Shown piece after piece: positions 9,501 to 19,343 of a stretch of 64,000 bases of DNA. The notes below the pieces were generated by a model that worked only from the letters and a program-made list of their open reading frames with translations, did no database searches and was not told the origin of the DNA. Source of the DNA: Hondaea fermentalgiana (Eukaryota; Sar; Bigyra; Thraustochytrida; Thraustochytriidae); the NCBI GenBank assembly GCA_014084085.1, contig NPFB01000012.1, positions 483,161 through 547,160 of the forward strand, in the 5' to 3' direction. Made by a program: the position numbers and the translations under genes. Position 1 is the first letter of the stretch. Each line of letters starts with the position of its first letter.

Positions 9501-9959
9501 AATCCGTCTTCTCCCTTGTCCGTGCCATCGTCCAAGGTGCCAGCCGCGTCGTGGGTGGCAGTGGTAACCTGCATCGCGGCGGCGAGTCGCCGTCGCCTGG
9601 CGTCCTCCTGCTGCAAGTCCTCGACGTCCCTCGCAACTCTAAGCTTTCTCGAGGAGTGCCTGCGATCGGCCCGAGAGCGTCGCGAGAGCGCGGTGGAATG
9701 CTCGGTGTGCCAGTGGAGGCCCTTTTTCAAGAGCGCAGCAGCTAAGCAACAGGCGCTCTTGAGAGCGCGATGCGAAGCTTCGCGATCGCGCGTTTCTTCG
9801 AGGGGATGACGATCCGCGAGGTGCAGCCATGGCGGCTGGCAAAAACCCAAACCTCGCAGCAGAACCGCAACCTCGAACATCGAAGAAGAAGAAGAAGGAC
9901 AAGAGAGGGTCAGCAAGGAGGGCTCACGCGAGAGCTAGGCTATCACAAACAGCGCTGCA
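9501..9959. other. Unassigned stretch before the ARM-repeat gene
   Basis: Both strands have short overlapping open frames without recognisable content. A + strand frame beginning at 9829 encodes a Lys-rich peptide but shifts out of frame with the ARM-repeat gene. This stretch probably holds the start of the minus-strand relic and the promoter of the next gene. Confidence 0.3.
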
Positions 9960-10778
9960 ATGGAGGGTCACATTATTGAGTTTTTACAAAATGTCCAGAG
10001 AGGGAGTGCGGTAAAGGCTGGGCAAGAGCTCGAGGTCGGCAAGGAGATCGTCACGATCATGCGCGTTCATATTGGGAACGAAGATATCCAAGAACAAGCA
10101 TGCGCAGCTCTTTGGAACCTTGCCGGCAAGCTCAGCAACAAGGTAATCCTTGGGCAGGAGCTCGAGGTTGGCAAGGAGATTGTTGCGGCCATGCGCGCAC
10201 ATCCCGAGAGCGAGGGTGTGCAGCTTGCTGCATGCGGAGCGCTTTGGTCTCTTGCCAGCGAGGACGTCAACAAGGTGAGCCTCGGACAGGAACTCGAGGT
10301 CGGCAAGGAGATTGTCGCAGCCATGCGCAAGCACCTCGGGAGCAAAGAGGTTCAGATATATGCCTGCGCTGCTCTTTGCAATCTCGCAAACAACGATCAA
10401 AACCAGGTGGTCCTCGGGCAAGAGCTCGGGGTTGGTTGGGAAATCGTCGCGGCCATGCGCGCCCATCCGGAGAGCGAAGATTTGCAGATGCGAGCATGTG
10501 TGGCTCTAGGAAACCTTGCAGGCAACGAAGGCAACAAGGTGATCCTCGGGCAGAGTCTCCAGGTTGGCAAGGAAATCGTCGAGGCCATGCAAGTTCATAC
10601 TTGCAGCGAAGGTGTTCAGGATCAAGGTTGCAAAGCTCTTTGGCAGCTGGCAGGAAACGCATCTGTAAAAACGCTTCTTCGAGATCAAAGTGCTCTGCAG
10701 GCAGTCAAAGACGCTGTCGAGCTAATTCCGGGGCTTGATTACGCAGAGGACGCAAAATCGATGCTCGAATCTCTGTAA
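9960..10778 (+). CDS. Armadillo-type repeat protein with near-identical repeats
   Basis: A 272-residue protein made almost entirely of five to six tandem repeats of about 42 residues. Each carries GQELEVGKEIV, then (A)AMR.H..S..VQ, then ACAALWNLA. This is the helix pattern of armadillo repeats as found in LRRK2-like and importin-like scaffolds, so a protein-binding role is likely. The repeats are unusually alike (GQELEVGKEIVAAMR recurs nearly verbatim), which points to recent duplication or gene conversion. No kinase or other catalytic domain follows before the stop. The protein may therefore be a free scaffold or a fragment of a longer ARM protein. The frame begins at ATG 9960 and the last 40 residues break the repeat pattern. 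Confidence 0.75.
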   Translation: MEGHIIEFLQNVQRGSAVKAGQELEVGKEIVTIMRVHIGNEDIQEQACAALWNLAGKLSNKVILGQELEVGKEIVAAMRAHPESEGVQLAACGALWSLASEDVNKVSLGQELEVGKEIVAAMRKHLGSKEVQIYACAALCNLANNDQNQVVLGQELGVGWEIVAAMRAHPESEDLQMRACVALGNLAGNEGNKVILGQSLQVGKEIVEAMQVHTCSEGVQDQGCKALWQLAGNASVKTLLRDQSALQAVKDAVELIPGLDYAEDAKSMLESL

Positions 10779-11016
10779 GATGGTTCGAAATAGAAAGAGA
10801 GATAACTTTCACCTCCGCGCGCCTCCGCGCTTTCCAAAGTGAGTCGACACCACAATCAATCAAACACGCATGCTTGTTAGCAAGCAGAACTTTCGCTATC
10901 GGGTCACAGAAACTGACGTTGGAATCGAGTGTCGTTTTGAAAAGGCATATCCCTATTTCAGACGACATTGCAGTTTTAACTGCAAAGTACTGCTTATTTC
11001 TATCAAAATCGGGCTC

Positions 11017-11116
11017 NNNNNNNNNNNNNNNNNNNNNNNNNNNNNNNNNNNNNNNNNNNNNNNNNNNNNNNNNNNNNNNNNNNNNNNNNNNNNNNNNNNN
11101 NNNNNNNNNNNNNNNN
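11017..11116. other. Assembly gap, 100 N
   Basis: Exactly 100 unknown bases, the conventional filler for a gap of unknown length. It lies next to a CTG-rich repeat, which may have stopped the assembly. The real distance and content here are unknown. Confidence 0.99.
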
Positions 11117-11148
11117 GCTTGGGCTTCCTAATCAGCTGTTATACTGCT

Positions 11149-11220
11149 GCGTGCTGCTGCTGCCTCCTGTTGCCTGCTGCTGCCTGCTGCGTGCTGCTGC
11201 TGCTGCTGCTGCTGCTGCAG
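11149..11220. repeat. CTG-rich trinucleotide tract
   Basis: Imperfect CTG units with interspersed TGCCTG and GTG, ending in a pure run of about eight CTG (about 11194-11218). It lies immediately right of the assembly gap. Confidence 0.8.
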
Positions 11221-11505
11221 ATACTAATGGGTTTGTTTTCGTGGTGATTGTCAGCCGAGCGCAGTGGCCGCGGTGTGCGAAACCCAATCTATATTAAGAG
11301 TCTCTTAGGAGTATACACTAAGTAGACTGCCGGCCGGCTCAAATCGGCGAAAAAAAATGTTTTACATCCTCGTGTTCGAAATGTTTTTTCAAAACACCAC
11401 TCGGTTGGAATGCTAAAAAACATGAATTTGATCGTCATCTCGCTGTCTTGCACGTTCACCATTCGAGAAGCCTTGCGCCTTGTGCCAGCTTCAACCATTG
11501 CCAAG

Positions 11506-13116
11506 ATGGAGGCGTGTCGGGAGCGTGGCAACGCCTTGTACCGCGCGGGAGACCATGCTGGCGCAGAGCTGGCGTACGGCGAGGCGCTGGCGGTCGCCGA
11601 AGCGGCCAAAGCTGTGAAAGATGAGATCGGTCATGAGGACTTGGCCGTGTGGCGCGCCAAGGTTCTCGCGAACCGCGCGCAGACGCGTCTACAGCTTGGC
11701 TGGATCAAAGGCGCCATCGAGGACTGCCGCGAGGCCGTGATGCTCGACGGTACCAACTGGAAAGCTCAGCTGAGAATGGTCAAGGCGCTCGAGGCCAAGC
11801 TCGACTTTGCAGAGGCGCTCAAAACGTGCGACGGCTTGTGCGAGCGCCTTGAAACGCTGCCGCCCGGGGTACGGCAGCTCGTTTTACGCAAACGTACCGA
11901 GCTTAGGGCCAACAAAAAGGTCTACAGGCCACCTCCGCTATCTGAAATGGAACGTCGAGCGCTCTTCAGCGAGCATCATACCTTGCGTCTCTTCCTCGGC
12001 GACTCCAGCTTGCAGCCCGTCGTGCAACAAGGCACGAGCAAACGCATCCAGCTTGCAACCTTTATTGGGAACGAGTTTGGTCTTCTTGACCGCAGCATGC
12101 TCCCCGAGGTACCCTCTCTCGACGTCTCTGTCGTTGGCCCACAGGGTGTCACGTTTGCAATCAACGAGCGCGACTGCGCGACGGGAGATCACGGCCGCAC
12201 TACGCTTCAAGGTACGCTCAAGATCGACGATGATGCCTTGCCGGGGCAGCTCTTCCAGCTTCGGGTGTCTGCTCCGGGTGTAGAGCCCGTCTTGACGCCT
12301 CCTAGTCTCATCTCAAAGAACGATGAAGGCTGCCCTGAGCACGAGGCACGCTTTGCTCCGTTTGGGGGTTGCCGCGAGGTAAATCTACGTTCGCAAAAAA
12401 AGACATTGTATCTGCTTGAAGCGACATCGTCTCTGGGTATTGCCGGTAAGCTTTGGGACTCGGCGGCAAGAATGCTCGGGATCTTTGAGCAAGAACGTTA
12501 TGCTGGCCTCGTTTCTGGACGTCGCGTTCTCGAGCTCGGCGCGGGCACGGGAGCGGTGGGCATTGGCTGCGCTCTTCTTGGGGCATCGCATGTCAGCGTG
12601 ACCGATCTGGAAGAGGTGGTGTCGCAAATGGAAGCAAATATTGTTATCAACAAGCTAGAAAACGCCCGGGCACTCCCTTTAGCGTGGGGTCCTTCTCAAG
12701 GGGCAAAAGAGCTAGACTCGCTAGGATCCATCGATACTGTATTGCTCAGCGATGTTGTCTACGATCCAGAACTCTATGGTCTTTTGCTGTGGACCTTGGG
12801 CGAGCTTTCCGCGCGCTACCCTGCAATTGACCTTGTCTGGGGTCACCGACATCGCAATCCGGCGGACCACGAGTTCTTTGCAGCCTTTGCCGAACTCTTT
12901 GAAGTCACGCTCGTTGATGGTCCAGGCGCCGGTTTCCTTGTACCCGAGGCGGCAATGACGCCATCGCTCGAGGCTTTGCAGCAGACCTTTCGTCGTAGAG
13001 ACGCACGCTTTGAAAGCGATGACAATGGTGGCAACGACAACGAGAGCGTGCCAACACACGCGTCGCGGGACGTTTCCGTTTACCACTGCAAACCTGCGCG
13101 ACGTGCTTCCACATAG
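11506..13116 (+). CDS. TPR domain fused to a class I methyltransferase (METTL21/EEF2KMT type)
   Basis: A protein of about 536 residues in three parts. Residues 1-130 form TPR-like helical repeats (ERGNALYRAGDHAGAELAYG, then ANRAQTRLQLG and AIEDCREAVMLD), as in co-chaperone adaptors. A beta-rich middle section of about 170 residues is unrecognised. The C-terminal 220 residues are a seven-beta-strand methyltransferase with motif I VLELGAGTGAVGIG, the acidic post-I strand VSVTDLEE, and the LSDVVYDPELY segment typical of the family-16 protein lysine methyltransferases (METTL21, EEF2KMT/FAM86). A lysine methyltransferase recruited through TPRs is the likely role; the substrate is unknown. ATG 11506 (MEACRERGNALYR) is preferred over 11410 because it starts directly at the TPR. 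Confidence 0.82.
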   Translation: MEACRERGNALYRAGDHAGAELAYGEALAVAEAAKAVKDEIGHEDLAVWRAKVLANRAQTRLQLGWIKGAIEDCREAVMLDGTNWKAQLRMVKALEAKLDFAEALKTCDGLCERLETLPPGVRQLVLRKRTELRANKKVYRPPPLSEMERRALFSEHHTLRLFLGDSSLQPVVQQGTSKRIQLATFIGNEFGLLDRSMLPEVPSLDVSVVGPQGVTFAINERDCATGDHGRTTLQGTLKIDDDALPGQLFQLRVSAPGVEPVLTPPSLISKNDEGCPEHEARFAPFGGCREVNLRSQKKTLYLLEATSSLGIAGKLWDSAARMLGIFEQERYAGLVSGRRVLELGAGTGAVGIGCALLGASHVSVTDLEEVVSQMEANIVINKLENARALPLAWGPSQGAKELDSLGSIDTVLLSDVVYDPELYGLLLWTLGELSARYPAIDLVWGHRHRNPADHEFFAAFAELFEVTLVDGPGAGFLVPEAAMTPSLEALQQTFRRRDARFESDDNGGNDNESVPTHASRDVSVYHCKPARRAST

Positions 13117-13181
13117 CGTTGCTTGATCTCCACGATGTCATTGAGGCTGATAAAGAAGAGCATGCGAATGCATGTTCCTTT

Positions 13182-14771
13182 TCAAGTAAACCAGGTTTTC
13201 ACGAGATCTTTGTCCCCTAAATACACAGCATGATATTGAGAAGGCATGTGCGCATGCAAGAAAGCGGCGTGTCCATCGACGACAATGTCCGCATCGATTG
13301 GCCGTTCCTCCGCAGCAGGAATGAGTTTACGATCCGCATCAAGGTAGTACATGGACCCGAGATGAAACATGCGCACGCATTGGCCCTCCCAGGCCTTTTC
13401 GCAGTCCGGGTCGACCTGGTAATGCTCGTCGAGATCGACGGCTTCGAGCAGGGCGGCTCGCTCCCCGTCCCCAAGAGCAGCCGTACCACGACGCATGGTG
13501 CGCCACTTTGTCCAGCGCGAAATGTCTCCTCTTTTCACAGCCTTTTCGATGCGCTCGAGACGGTGCACAAGTCGGTTGGCGGACCATAGCGAGAGTCGCG
13601 GAATAATATCAGGCCCATTGACAAAATTGAGAATGGTCGCTCTGCTCAAAAGACCCGAGGCGTCGAAAAGCTTAGACTGCTCCGTGGGCGGGACAGCGAG
13701 CATGGGCGGCGCGCCAAATGCATAGCAAGTGAGATGTCGCGGAAGCGTCTTGCGCAATGTGAGCTCAAGCGTCACGAGAAGCGCCGTTCCAGCACCGAGC
13801 GAATGCCCGCACACACTGAGCTTGTAGTCGGGAAAACGCTCCGCTGCTTGCTTCATCTCCTCGCCCACCTCGTCGAGAACATTGTGTGCGCTGCGCAGGA
13901 TTCCGTCGTGGGTGGGAATGTGCTTTTCCGGCCCATCAACATCGGGAACGCTCACGTACGCGAGGTCGCAAGCCAGGTCCGTAAAGACGTCCGAGATGCT
14001 GCTTGTGCCGCGCAAGCACAGGATGATGCGCTTGGCTCGGTGATCCGCAATAAGGTACGCCTTGGGCCCGTAGAGACGCTCGCTATGCGATGAAATATGC
14101 AAAAAGTCAATTTCCTCCTCGTTGCGGTTTACATACTTGCAAAAGGCAATGCGGTCCGCTCTGGACATCGTGTGCGGCGTTACGACAAGCTTTGCGGCCT
14201 TGCTGGGCTCCACAAGGCCCATGGCACCGAGGAATGCGGCTCCATATGCAGCATTGGCTGCACGAAGGTGAAGCTCGACATCATCAGCGGACGGCAAGTG
14301 ATCGACGCTGGGTTGGTCTTCCTCTGTCACGTGTTGCGGGGAATGCGAGGCTTTGAGGAGCGTGTCGCCTGCCGCGAGCAGACCCAGGGCGCCCAAATGG
14401 GGATGCATGTCGAGTTCGCCGGATCGCTGAAAGCGAACAAGCTCCACGTGGTCGTGGAGCGTTGAGACGGCAGCGATGGCCTCACGCCATTCCCGCGACA
14501 CGAAGATGCCAGTCACGTTGCGCGCTCGCACAAAGGAGGGTCTGCTATGGTACACCGTGGATCCTGCACGAAGTACGTGCGGGCGGATGCGAGCGCGCAA
14601 GGCGCCAAAGGCCGCCAAAGTGGCCGCGCCGACCCCGAGCCCAAAGGGCGCCGCGCCGAGCGGTCTCCATTCGAGCTCGCGACGCGCTACTACGTATGCT
14701 CCGGCGACACCGGCGCCACTCAGGGCCAGGCCGGTGCGCCACTGCGTCGCCACGTACCACGCCCAGAGCAT
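13182..14771 (-). CDS. Class 3 lipase, membrane-anchored, diacylglycerol-lipase-like
   Basis: A 529-residue alpha/beta hydrolase that should cleave acyl esters of glycerolipids. Hydrophobic stretches at about 5-30 and 40-60 could anchor it in a membrane. The lipase core begins near 240 with AKRIILCLRGTSS, the strand that carries the oxyanion region. The nucleophile elbow is CGHSLGAGTA with Ser324. Candidate triad partners are Asp388 (NFVNGPDIIPR) and His514 (PSQYHAVYLG), in the usual order. The gene converges on the TPR-methyltransferase; the two stops are only 65 bases apart. DAGL-like assignment rests on overall architecture; substrate choice between di- and triacylglycerol is not determined. 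Confidence 0.87.
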   Translation of the reverse strand: MLWAWYVATQWRTGLALSGAGVAGAYVVARRELEWRPLGAAPFGLGVGAATLAAFGALRARIRPHVLRAGSTVYHSRPSFVRARNVTGIFVSREWREAIAAVSTLHDHVELVRFQRSGELDMHPHLGALGLLAAGDTLLKASHSPQHVTEEDQPSVDHLPSADDVELHLRAANAAYGAAFLGAMGLVEPSKAAKLVVTPHTMSRADRIAFCKYVNRNEEEIDFLHISSHSERLYGPKAYLIADHRAKRIILCLRGTSSISDVFTDLACDLAYVSVPDVDGPEKHIPTHDGILRSAHNVLDEVGEEMKQAAERFPDYKLSVCGHSLGAGTALLVTLELTLRKTLPRHLTCYAFGAPPMLAVPPTEQSKLFDASGLLSRATILNFVNGPDIIPRLSLWSANRLVHRLERIEKAVKRGDISRWTKWRTMRRGTAALGDGERAALLEAVDLDEHYQVDPDCEKAWEGQCVRMFHLGSMYYLDADRKLIPAAEERPIDADIVVDGHAAFLHAHMPSQYHAVYLGDKDLVKTWFT

Positions 14772-15071
14772 GTCGAGGCGCGCCGCGCTTGCGGCTCTGC
14801 GTCAGATGGGCGTTCATCGTTTGGCAGAGCTTCGGGGCGCGCTGGGTGTGTATTATTATTATCTCTTCTTTTATTTAGAACCACCTCGCAAAAACCTACT
14901 ACTCTTCATCAATCAAATGCAGACCCTACATCATCATCCCCATCCTCTCTTCGCGAGACAATCGACGTTTGCTCTGGATGGCTGATCTTTCCTGAAACAA
15001 AAGAGACGTAGGCCTCGTCTTGAAAGAATAGTAGAAAAAAGGCTCGGCCAGGCGAACGAAGCACTGCGAGC
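14772..15071. other. Intergenic, 300 bases
   Basis: This gap lies between the start of the lipase gene and the stop of the S49 peptidase, both on the minus strand. It must hold the lipase promoter. A short AT-rich patch lies near 14850-14890. Nothing else is seen. Confidence 0.45.
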
Positions 15072-16820
15072 TCACAGCGCGAGCGCAGAGGGCGAAGTCG
15101 TGACGGCCTGAGGAGCCTCTGGCGCCGCAGCTCTTGACGTGAAACGGTCCCAAAGATGTGCGGAAACCTTTGCAGCGGACTCGACAAGGTTGTCCGGGAA
15201 CTTTTTGATGGGACGATCCTTAATTTCAATAAGGTCGTGACTGGGCGCCAAAGCGAGCAAAAATTCGTCGCTGGTCTGCAGTATATCAACGAGCCCCTTC
15301 TTCTTACCCTCAATCGCCAGCCAGGCCTCGCCCGTGGCGACCTCGTCAATCGTGTCGCAAAGAGCCGGACGATTGGCCACAATGTGGTCCTTGAAGACTT
15401 GATGAATCTCCTCGAGCTCCTCAAGCATCTTGAGCTTGGCCGCCTCGGTCACCTCGCCCACTACATCGACTGTTCGCTTGTACTTTCCCGCCGTGAAAAC
15501 GTAGGTTGCAATATCGTGTTTTTCCAAAAGCTTTTGCACGTTCGGAACAATGCTTATGACGCCAATAGACCCCACTAACGCAAAGGGGGAGGCGTGAATC
15601 TCGTCCGCCATCGCTGCCATCATGTAACCGCCGCTGGCGGCAATCGAGTCTACGCAAACGACCAGACGCATGCCGCGCTTTCGCACGCGTGCTAACTGCG
15701 CAGCAGCCAGACCGTACATGGTCACCGCGCCGCCGCCCGAGGATACAACGACGCAAACGGTATCGTGCCGACTGCCCATGACAAGGCACATGGAGATTTG
15801 ATCGCGCAAGATGTCAATGGTGGAAACGTAAATATCGCCATCAAAGACAATCTTGAAAACCGTAGGCCGCCTGCGGTTTTGTACAGCCGTCGTAGTCAGG
15901 CCTTTTTCCAAGTCGGCCTCGACAACCTTGTCCTCTTTGGTCTGGACCTCCTTGCGGCGCTCCTGGTTCCGTGAGCGCTCCTTTTTCGACTTTTCGCGAA
16001 AGGCTTTGTTCTTGTCGCCGACATAAAAGCGCAAGCCGTCATAGGCGTCAATTTCTGCATTGAAACGGTCATTGAGACGCTTAAAGGACCACTTTTTTGT
16101 GTTTGACTTTTGCGGATTCAACGATGATCCCTTCTGGCAGCACACGCCGACGGAAATGCAGCACAAAAGAAGCATGACAAAAAAGAGAAAGATTCCTACG
16201 GCGAGCAAGACGGTTCCTGCAATTTCGCTGCCGCTCTTTTCGGTCATGTCGCCGCTCGCTTGTAAGAAGGCGCCGGCGATGAGCGTGGCAAAGCTCACGA
16301 CGCAGCAACAGACGCAGCCTGCAACAGCGGCCGCCACCTGGGGATCCACATCCGGTTCCTCTCGCGCATACGAAACGTGTTGAAAGGGAACATAGTCCTC
16401 GTTTCCATATTCGTCATCCGTAAACATCCACGGGGTCGGCTTGCCATCCTTGCCAAGCGCCACACGATGATCTCCGGCTTCTCTGCTTGTGCCTTGCTCT
16501 TCGGCAGACGCCGTCGCGCCATCTTGTAGAAGTCCGTCTTCGGGAGTCTCGTCATGAGCGGCGACTTTGGCGTACGTGTAGCCAAAGTCTAGCGGGCGGT
16601 AAACGGCTGCGCGCCGTGATGGCTGCCTTTCTCGCGACGTCTCGTCGTCGGCAACGTCCTCTCGGGCGCCCGTTCCTGGGCCAAAGTCATCGTCACTATC
16701 TTGGCTAACGCCGCCTTCCTTGGCGAGCACGCTTGGCGGAGCGCGGGCGGGGGCATCGAGCACGGTCTCGACCTCCTCGCCGACACTCGCGTCCTCCAGC
16801 GTGCCCACGGACGAAGACAT
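15072..16820 (-). CDS. Membrane-bound S49 family serine peptidase (SppA/SohB type)
   Basis: About 582 residues. Residues 1-150 are acidic and disordered. Two hydrophobic spans (about 161-187 and 200-228, the second rich in Cys) look like transmembrane helices. After a charged linker the S49 fold starts near TVFKIVFDGDIYVST. The nucleophile Ser396 lies in VDSIAASGGYMMA and the general-base Lys446 in VFTAGKYKRTVDV, so this is a Ser/Lys dyad of the single-domain SohB type, with VVSSGGGAV as the oxyanion strand. Members of the family cleave signal peptides or membrane-protein fragments. The bacterial counterpart lacks the long acidic N-terminus. ATG 16820 (MSSSVGTLED) is preferred over 16871. The organelle is not determined. 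Confidence 0.87.
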   Translation of the reverse strand: MSSSVGTLEDASVGEEVETVLDAPARAPPSVLAKEGGVSQDSDDDFGPGTGAREDVADDETSRERQPSRRAAVYRPLDFGYTYAKVAAHDETPEDGLLQDGATASAEEQGTSREAGDHRVALGKDGKPTPWMFTDDEYGNEDYVPFQHVSYAREEPDVDPQVAAAVAGCVCCCVVSFATLIAGAFLQASGDMTEKSGSEIAGTVLLAVGIFLFFVMLLLCCISVGVCCQKGSSLNPQKSNTKKWSFKRLNDRFNAEIDAYDGLRFYVGDKNKAFREKSKKERSRNQERRKEVQTKEDKVVEADLEKGLTTTAVQNRRRPTVFKIVFDGDIYVSTIDILRDQISMCLVMGSRHDTVCVVVSSGGGAVTMYGLAAAQLARVRKRGMRLVVCVDSIAASGGYMMAAMADEIHASPFALVGSIGVISIVPNVQKLLEKHDIATYVFTAGKYKRTVDVVGEVTEAAKLKMLEELEEIHQVFKDHIVANRPALCDTIDEVATGEAWLAIEGKKKGLVDILQTSDEFLLALAPSHDLIEIKDRPIKKFPDNLVESAAKVSAHLWDRFTSRAAAPEAPQAVTTSPSALAL

Positions 16821-17106
16821 GGTGCTGTTTGTCTCTCCAACGCTTGTCGTTTTGCGATAGACTTGGTGCAAGAGGACTCGCCCACGGAGTTGTTTCTACG
16901 ACCACTTTCTTGACCACATGGAAAGTAGAAAAAGGAACGAGGCAGACGACGTGGTGGAAACGCAACGTAGGAGGAAAGGGGGCCGGCGCAATTGCGTATA
17001 CGGCACGAGCCGGGCGAGACAGGGTAGTCATAGGTAGTTGCATTGTGTTATGTGAAAGAAAAAAAAAGGAAGGGCATGAACGGATGCGAGCTGCGGCGAC
17101 TGCCTT

Positions 17107-17658
17107 TTAGTCGTACATGGACTCGGCAGAGCGCTGAGTCAGCCTACGGACCTGCCTCTTGTAGGCCTTGATGTCTTCGCGATAGAGCTTTGCGGCATCA
17201 ATGTTTGCAGGAGAGTCAAGGTTGGGCTCGTCGTCGGTGAGCATGGAAAGCACGGAGATGAGGACTGCCTCGACGCCGAGAATGGGCCGCCATCTCTCGT
17301 CGGCGCTCTCCTGCTCGTTAAACTTGTCTTCCCCTGGAGGGTGCAGAATGGAGATGCAAACCTTGCCATCTGGATACACGTTGGGATGCAGAATAGGAGT
17401 GACGAAGCGCATCGTAGGCGGGTTATTCGGGTAGTCTGGCGGGAACTCCAGCAAGGCCTTGAAGAAGCCGCCCTCATAGAGCGACCCGTTCGGCCCCATG
17501 AACATGCATTCCCAAATGTGGAGCTGATCCTCGTGCAGACCAATTGAGACGTTGTCAGGGGGAGACTTTTTCAGCTCCGACAGCTGGGACATGAGGTGGT
17601 GCTTGGCATACGAAGATAGGTTGCCACCCATGGCCGCGCCGGTCGAGGTCTGCGCCAT
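17107..17658 (-). CDS. Ubiquitin-conjugating enzyme E2, UBE2G1/UBC7 type
   Basis: A 183-residue E2 enzyme that accepts ubiquitin from E1 as a thioester and passes it on with an E3. The catalytic Cys101 is in DGKVCISILH, preceded by the family signature HPNV (91-94). The acidic loop insertion after the active site (HPPGEDKFNEQESADERW) is diagnostic of the UBE2G1/UBE2G2/CDC34 subgroup, which builds Lys48-linked chains. The form PGEDK is closest to UBE2G1, which acts in ER-associated and cytosolic degradation. The gene is compact, with no intron visible. The start is clear (MAQTSTGAAM). Its leader to the right is a long GC-rich region with microsatellites. Confidence 0.95.
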   Translation of the reverse strand: MAQTSTGAAMGGNLSSYAKHHLMSQLSELKKSPPDNVSIGLHEDQLHIWECMFMGPNGSLYEGGFFKALLEFPPDYPNNPPTMRFVTPILHPNVYPDGKVCISILHPPGEDKFNEQESADERWRPILGVEAVLISVLSMLTDDEPNLDSPANIDAAKLYREDIKAYKRQVRRLTQRSAESMYD

Positions 17659-17918
17659 CTTCCCCTTCTAGCTAGCGCGCGCCCACACGCGCGTACAGAG
17701 CTCTCTCTCTCTCTGCTTCTTCTCTCGCCGAGGTTGGAGTGTCTGTTTGTGCGCGAACGAACGGGAGGGAGGGTCGCTGCAATCGAACCGCCCTACCGGC
17801 AGTCGACGCTCGCTCGCTCACAAGGTCTCTGCGCGGTCCCGCGCCCGTGCACACTCGTGCCCGGCGGCTGCGTCGCGCACGTTTCCCCAGGGTCGCGCGC
17901 GCTCGCACGGAGTTGGCC

Positions 17919-17958
17919 TTTGTTTGTTTGTTTGTTTGTTTGTTTCCTTGTTTGTTTC
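17919..17958. repeat. TTTG tetranucleotide microsatellite
   Basis: About eight TTTG units with one interruption, in the leader side of the E2 gene. Confidence 0.85.
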
Positions 17959-18078
17959 TAGCTTTCTTTCTTTTTCGCGATCGGGCCTCGGCCGTGGAAA
18001 AACACTCTCGCCGCAGGCCGGCTGCCGCGGGGAAGAGCGTGCGGGGCCGGGGACCTCGACGGGCCTCTTGCGCGCTGC

Positions 18079-18122
18079 CGCGCCTGCGCCTGCGCCTGCG
18101 CCTGCGCCTGCGCCTGCGCCTC
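18079..18122. repeat. GCGCCT hexanucleotide tandem repeat
   Basis: About seven perfect units of CTGCGC/GCGCCT. A perfect hexamer array of this kind is likely to vary between strains. Confidence 0.85.
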
Positions 18123-19095
18123 TTGCTCGCCGGGGCGCGCCGCGCGTCTCCTGCTGCCGCTGCTGCTGCTGCTGCTCCTGGGCTCCCTCTTTTGCTCGAC
18201 TGCCAACGTTGCTGCCCTTGGCGGCCGAGGCTCTGCGAAGTGCGCTATAGCGCCGCGCAAGTAGGTTATGGAGCGTTGCCACACTGTGCGAAGCCGCGGC
18301 GGTTGGGCAGCCCTAGCGTACGGAAGGTCGAGTATATAATCGATCGGTAATCGAGGATCCGTGGCAGAAACTCCGAGGGTCGAGAAGCGGAGAGCGAGCT
18401 TCGAAGCGGAGCTCGCGAAGCTCGCAGGTATAACAACGATCCCGGTTCGTTTGGACGCTCGCCTAGCATGTCACCATGATTTGCAGTTGTTAGGCCTAGG
18501 CCTAGGCTGTTCGTTCGAAAGCACTATCATCCGCTTATACACTATACCTATGGTCCGAGACAAGAAGGCCTCGAGGCGGCCACTTTGTCCTTTCTGCGAG
18601 TCACTAATCACCCTACAACACACTCTCTCACACCAAACCAAAGGCCTTGATCTCTGACACTGCGAGCGCCGTGTCTTCTTACGTATGACGACGAGGATAT
18701 CCAGGACCGGCCCGCATGCTCGCTCCTCCCGCCTCCGAAGAACCGAGTCGCGCCGGCAGTGCTGGCGAGTGCGGCTGCGCGATCCCGGTCTCCTGCCCCG
18801 AGCCAGGCCTCGCGGCAAGCGTGGCCCCGGCAAGTGGATTGGACGCCTCCCGCCTCGACGGCGTCGAAGCCGCGTCTCGGGGCGGGCCAAGTCGCGGCAA
18901 TGGCGATTCTTCAGTCGAGAAAGGGCGCAAACCCGATAGACAAGCGGGGTTTGCTGCTGTTGCCAAGCGCGAGGAACAATCGCTCAATCCGACAAACAAT
19001 CAACCAAATAAACAAACAGCACGACGCGGCCGCCTTGCTTGCCATTGCAGAAAGAAGCGCTGCGCTGCAAAGTCCAAACCTCGCGCGAACTTGCG

Positions 19096-19120
19096 CCAGG
19101 CAGGCAGGCAGGCAGGCAGA
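19096..19120. repeat. GGCA microsatellite
   Basis: About five GGCA units in the region upstream of Rab1, of the same type as the array at 7078. Confidence 0.75.
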
Positions 19121-19314
19121 GGCAAGCAGAGGCAGCAGCCCCGCTCGCCGCGACCGCCCAGGCCCGCGCGCGCGCCCGCCCGACTGCCCGCCCGCGCGCG
19201 AGCGCCGTACGTACGTTCGTCATCCATCCCTGCGTGCTCTGCGCGTCGCGAGCCTCGTCAGCCAGGGCCGAGTCCGAGAGAGAGAAGCGACGCGCGTTCC
19301 GAGCTGCGTCTCCT

Positions 19315-19343
19315 CGACCCCGACCCCGACCCCGACCCCGACC
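19315..19343. repeat. CCCCGA hexanucleotide repeat
   Basis: Four to five CCCCGA units upstream of Rab1. Confidence 0.75.

Larger units (their letters stand above)
10779..11505. other. Intergenic with assembly gap and CTG repeat
   Basis: No gene is seen. It contains 100 N (11017-11116) and a CTG-rich tract (11149-11220). A 96-base extension of the downstream frame (11410-11505) is considered less likely to be coding. Confidence 0.5.
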
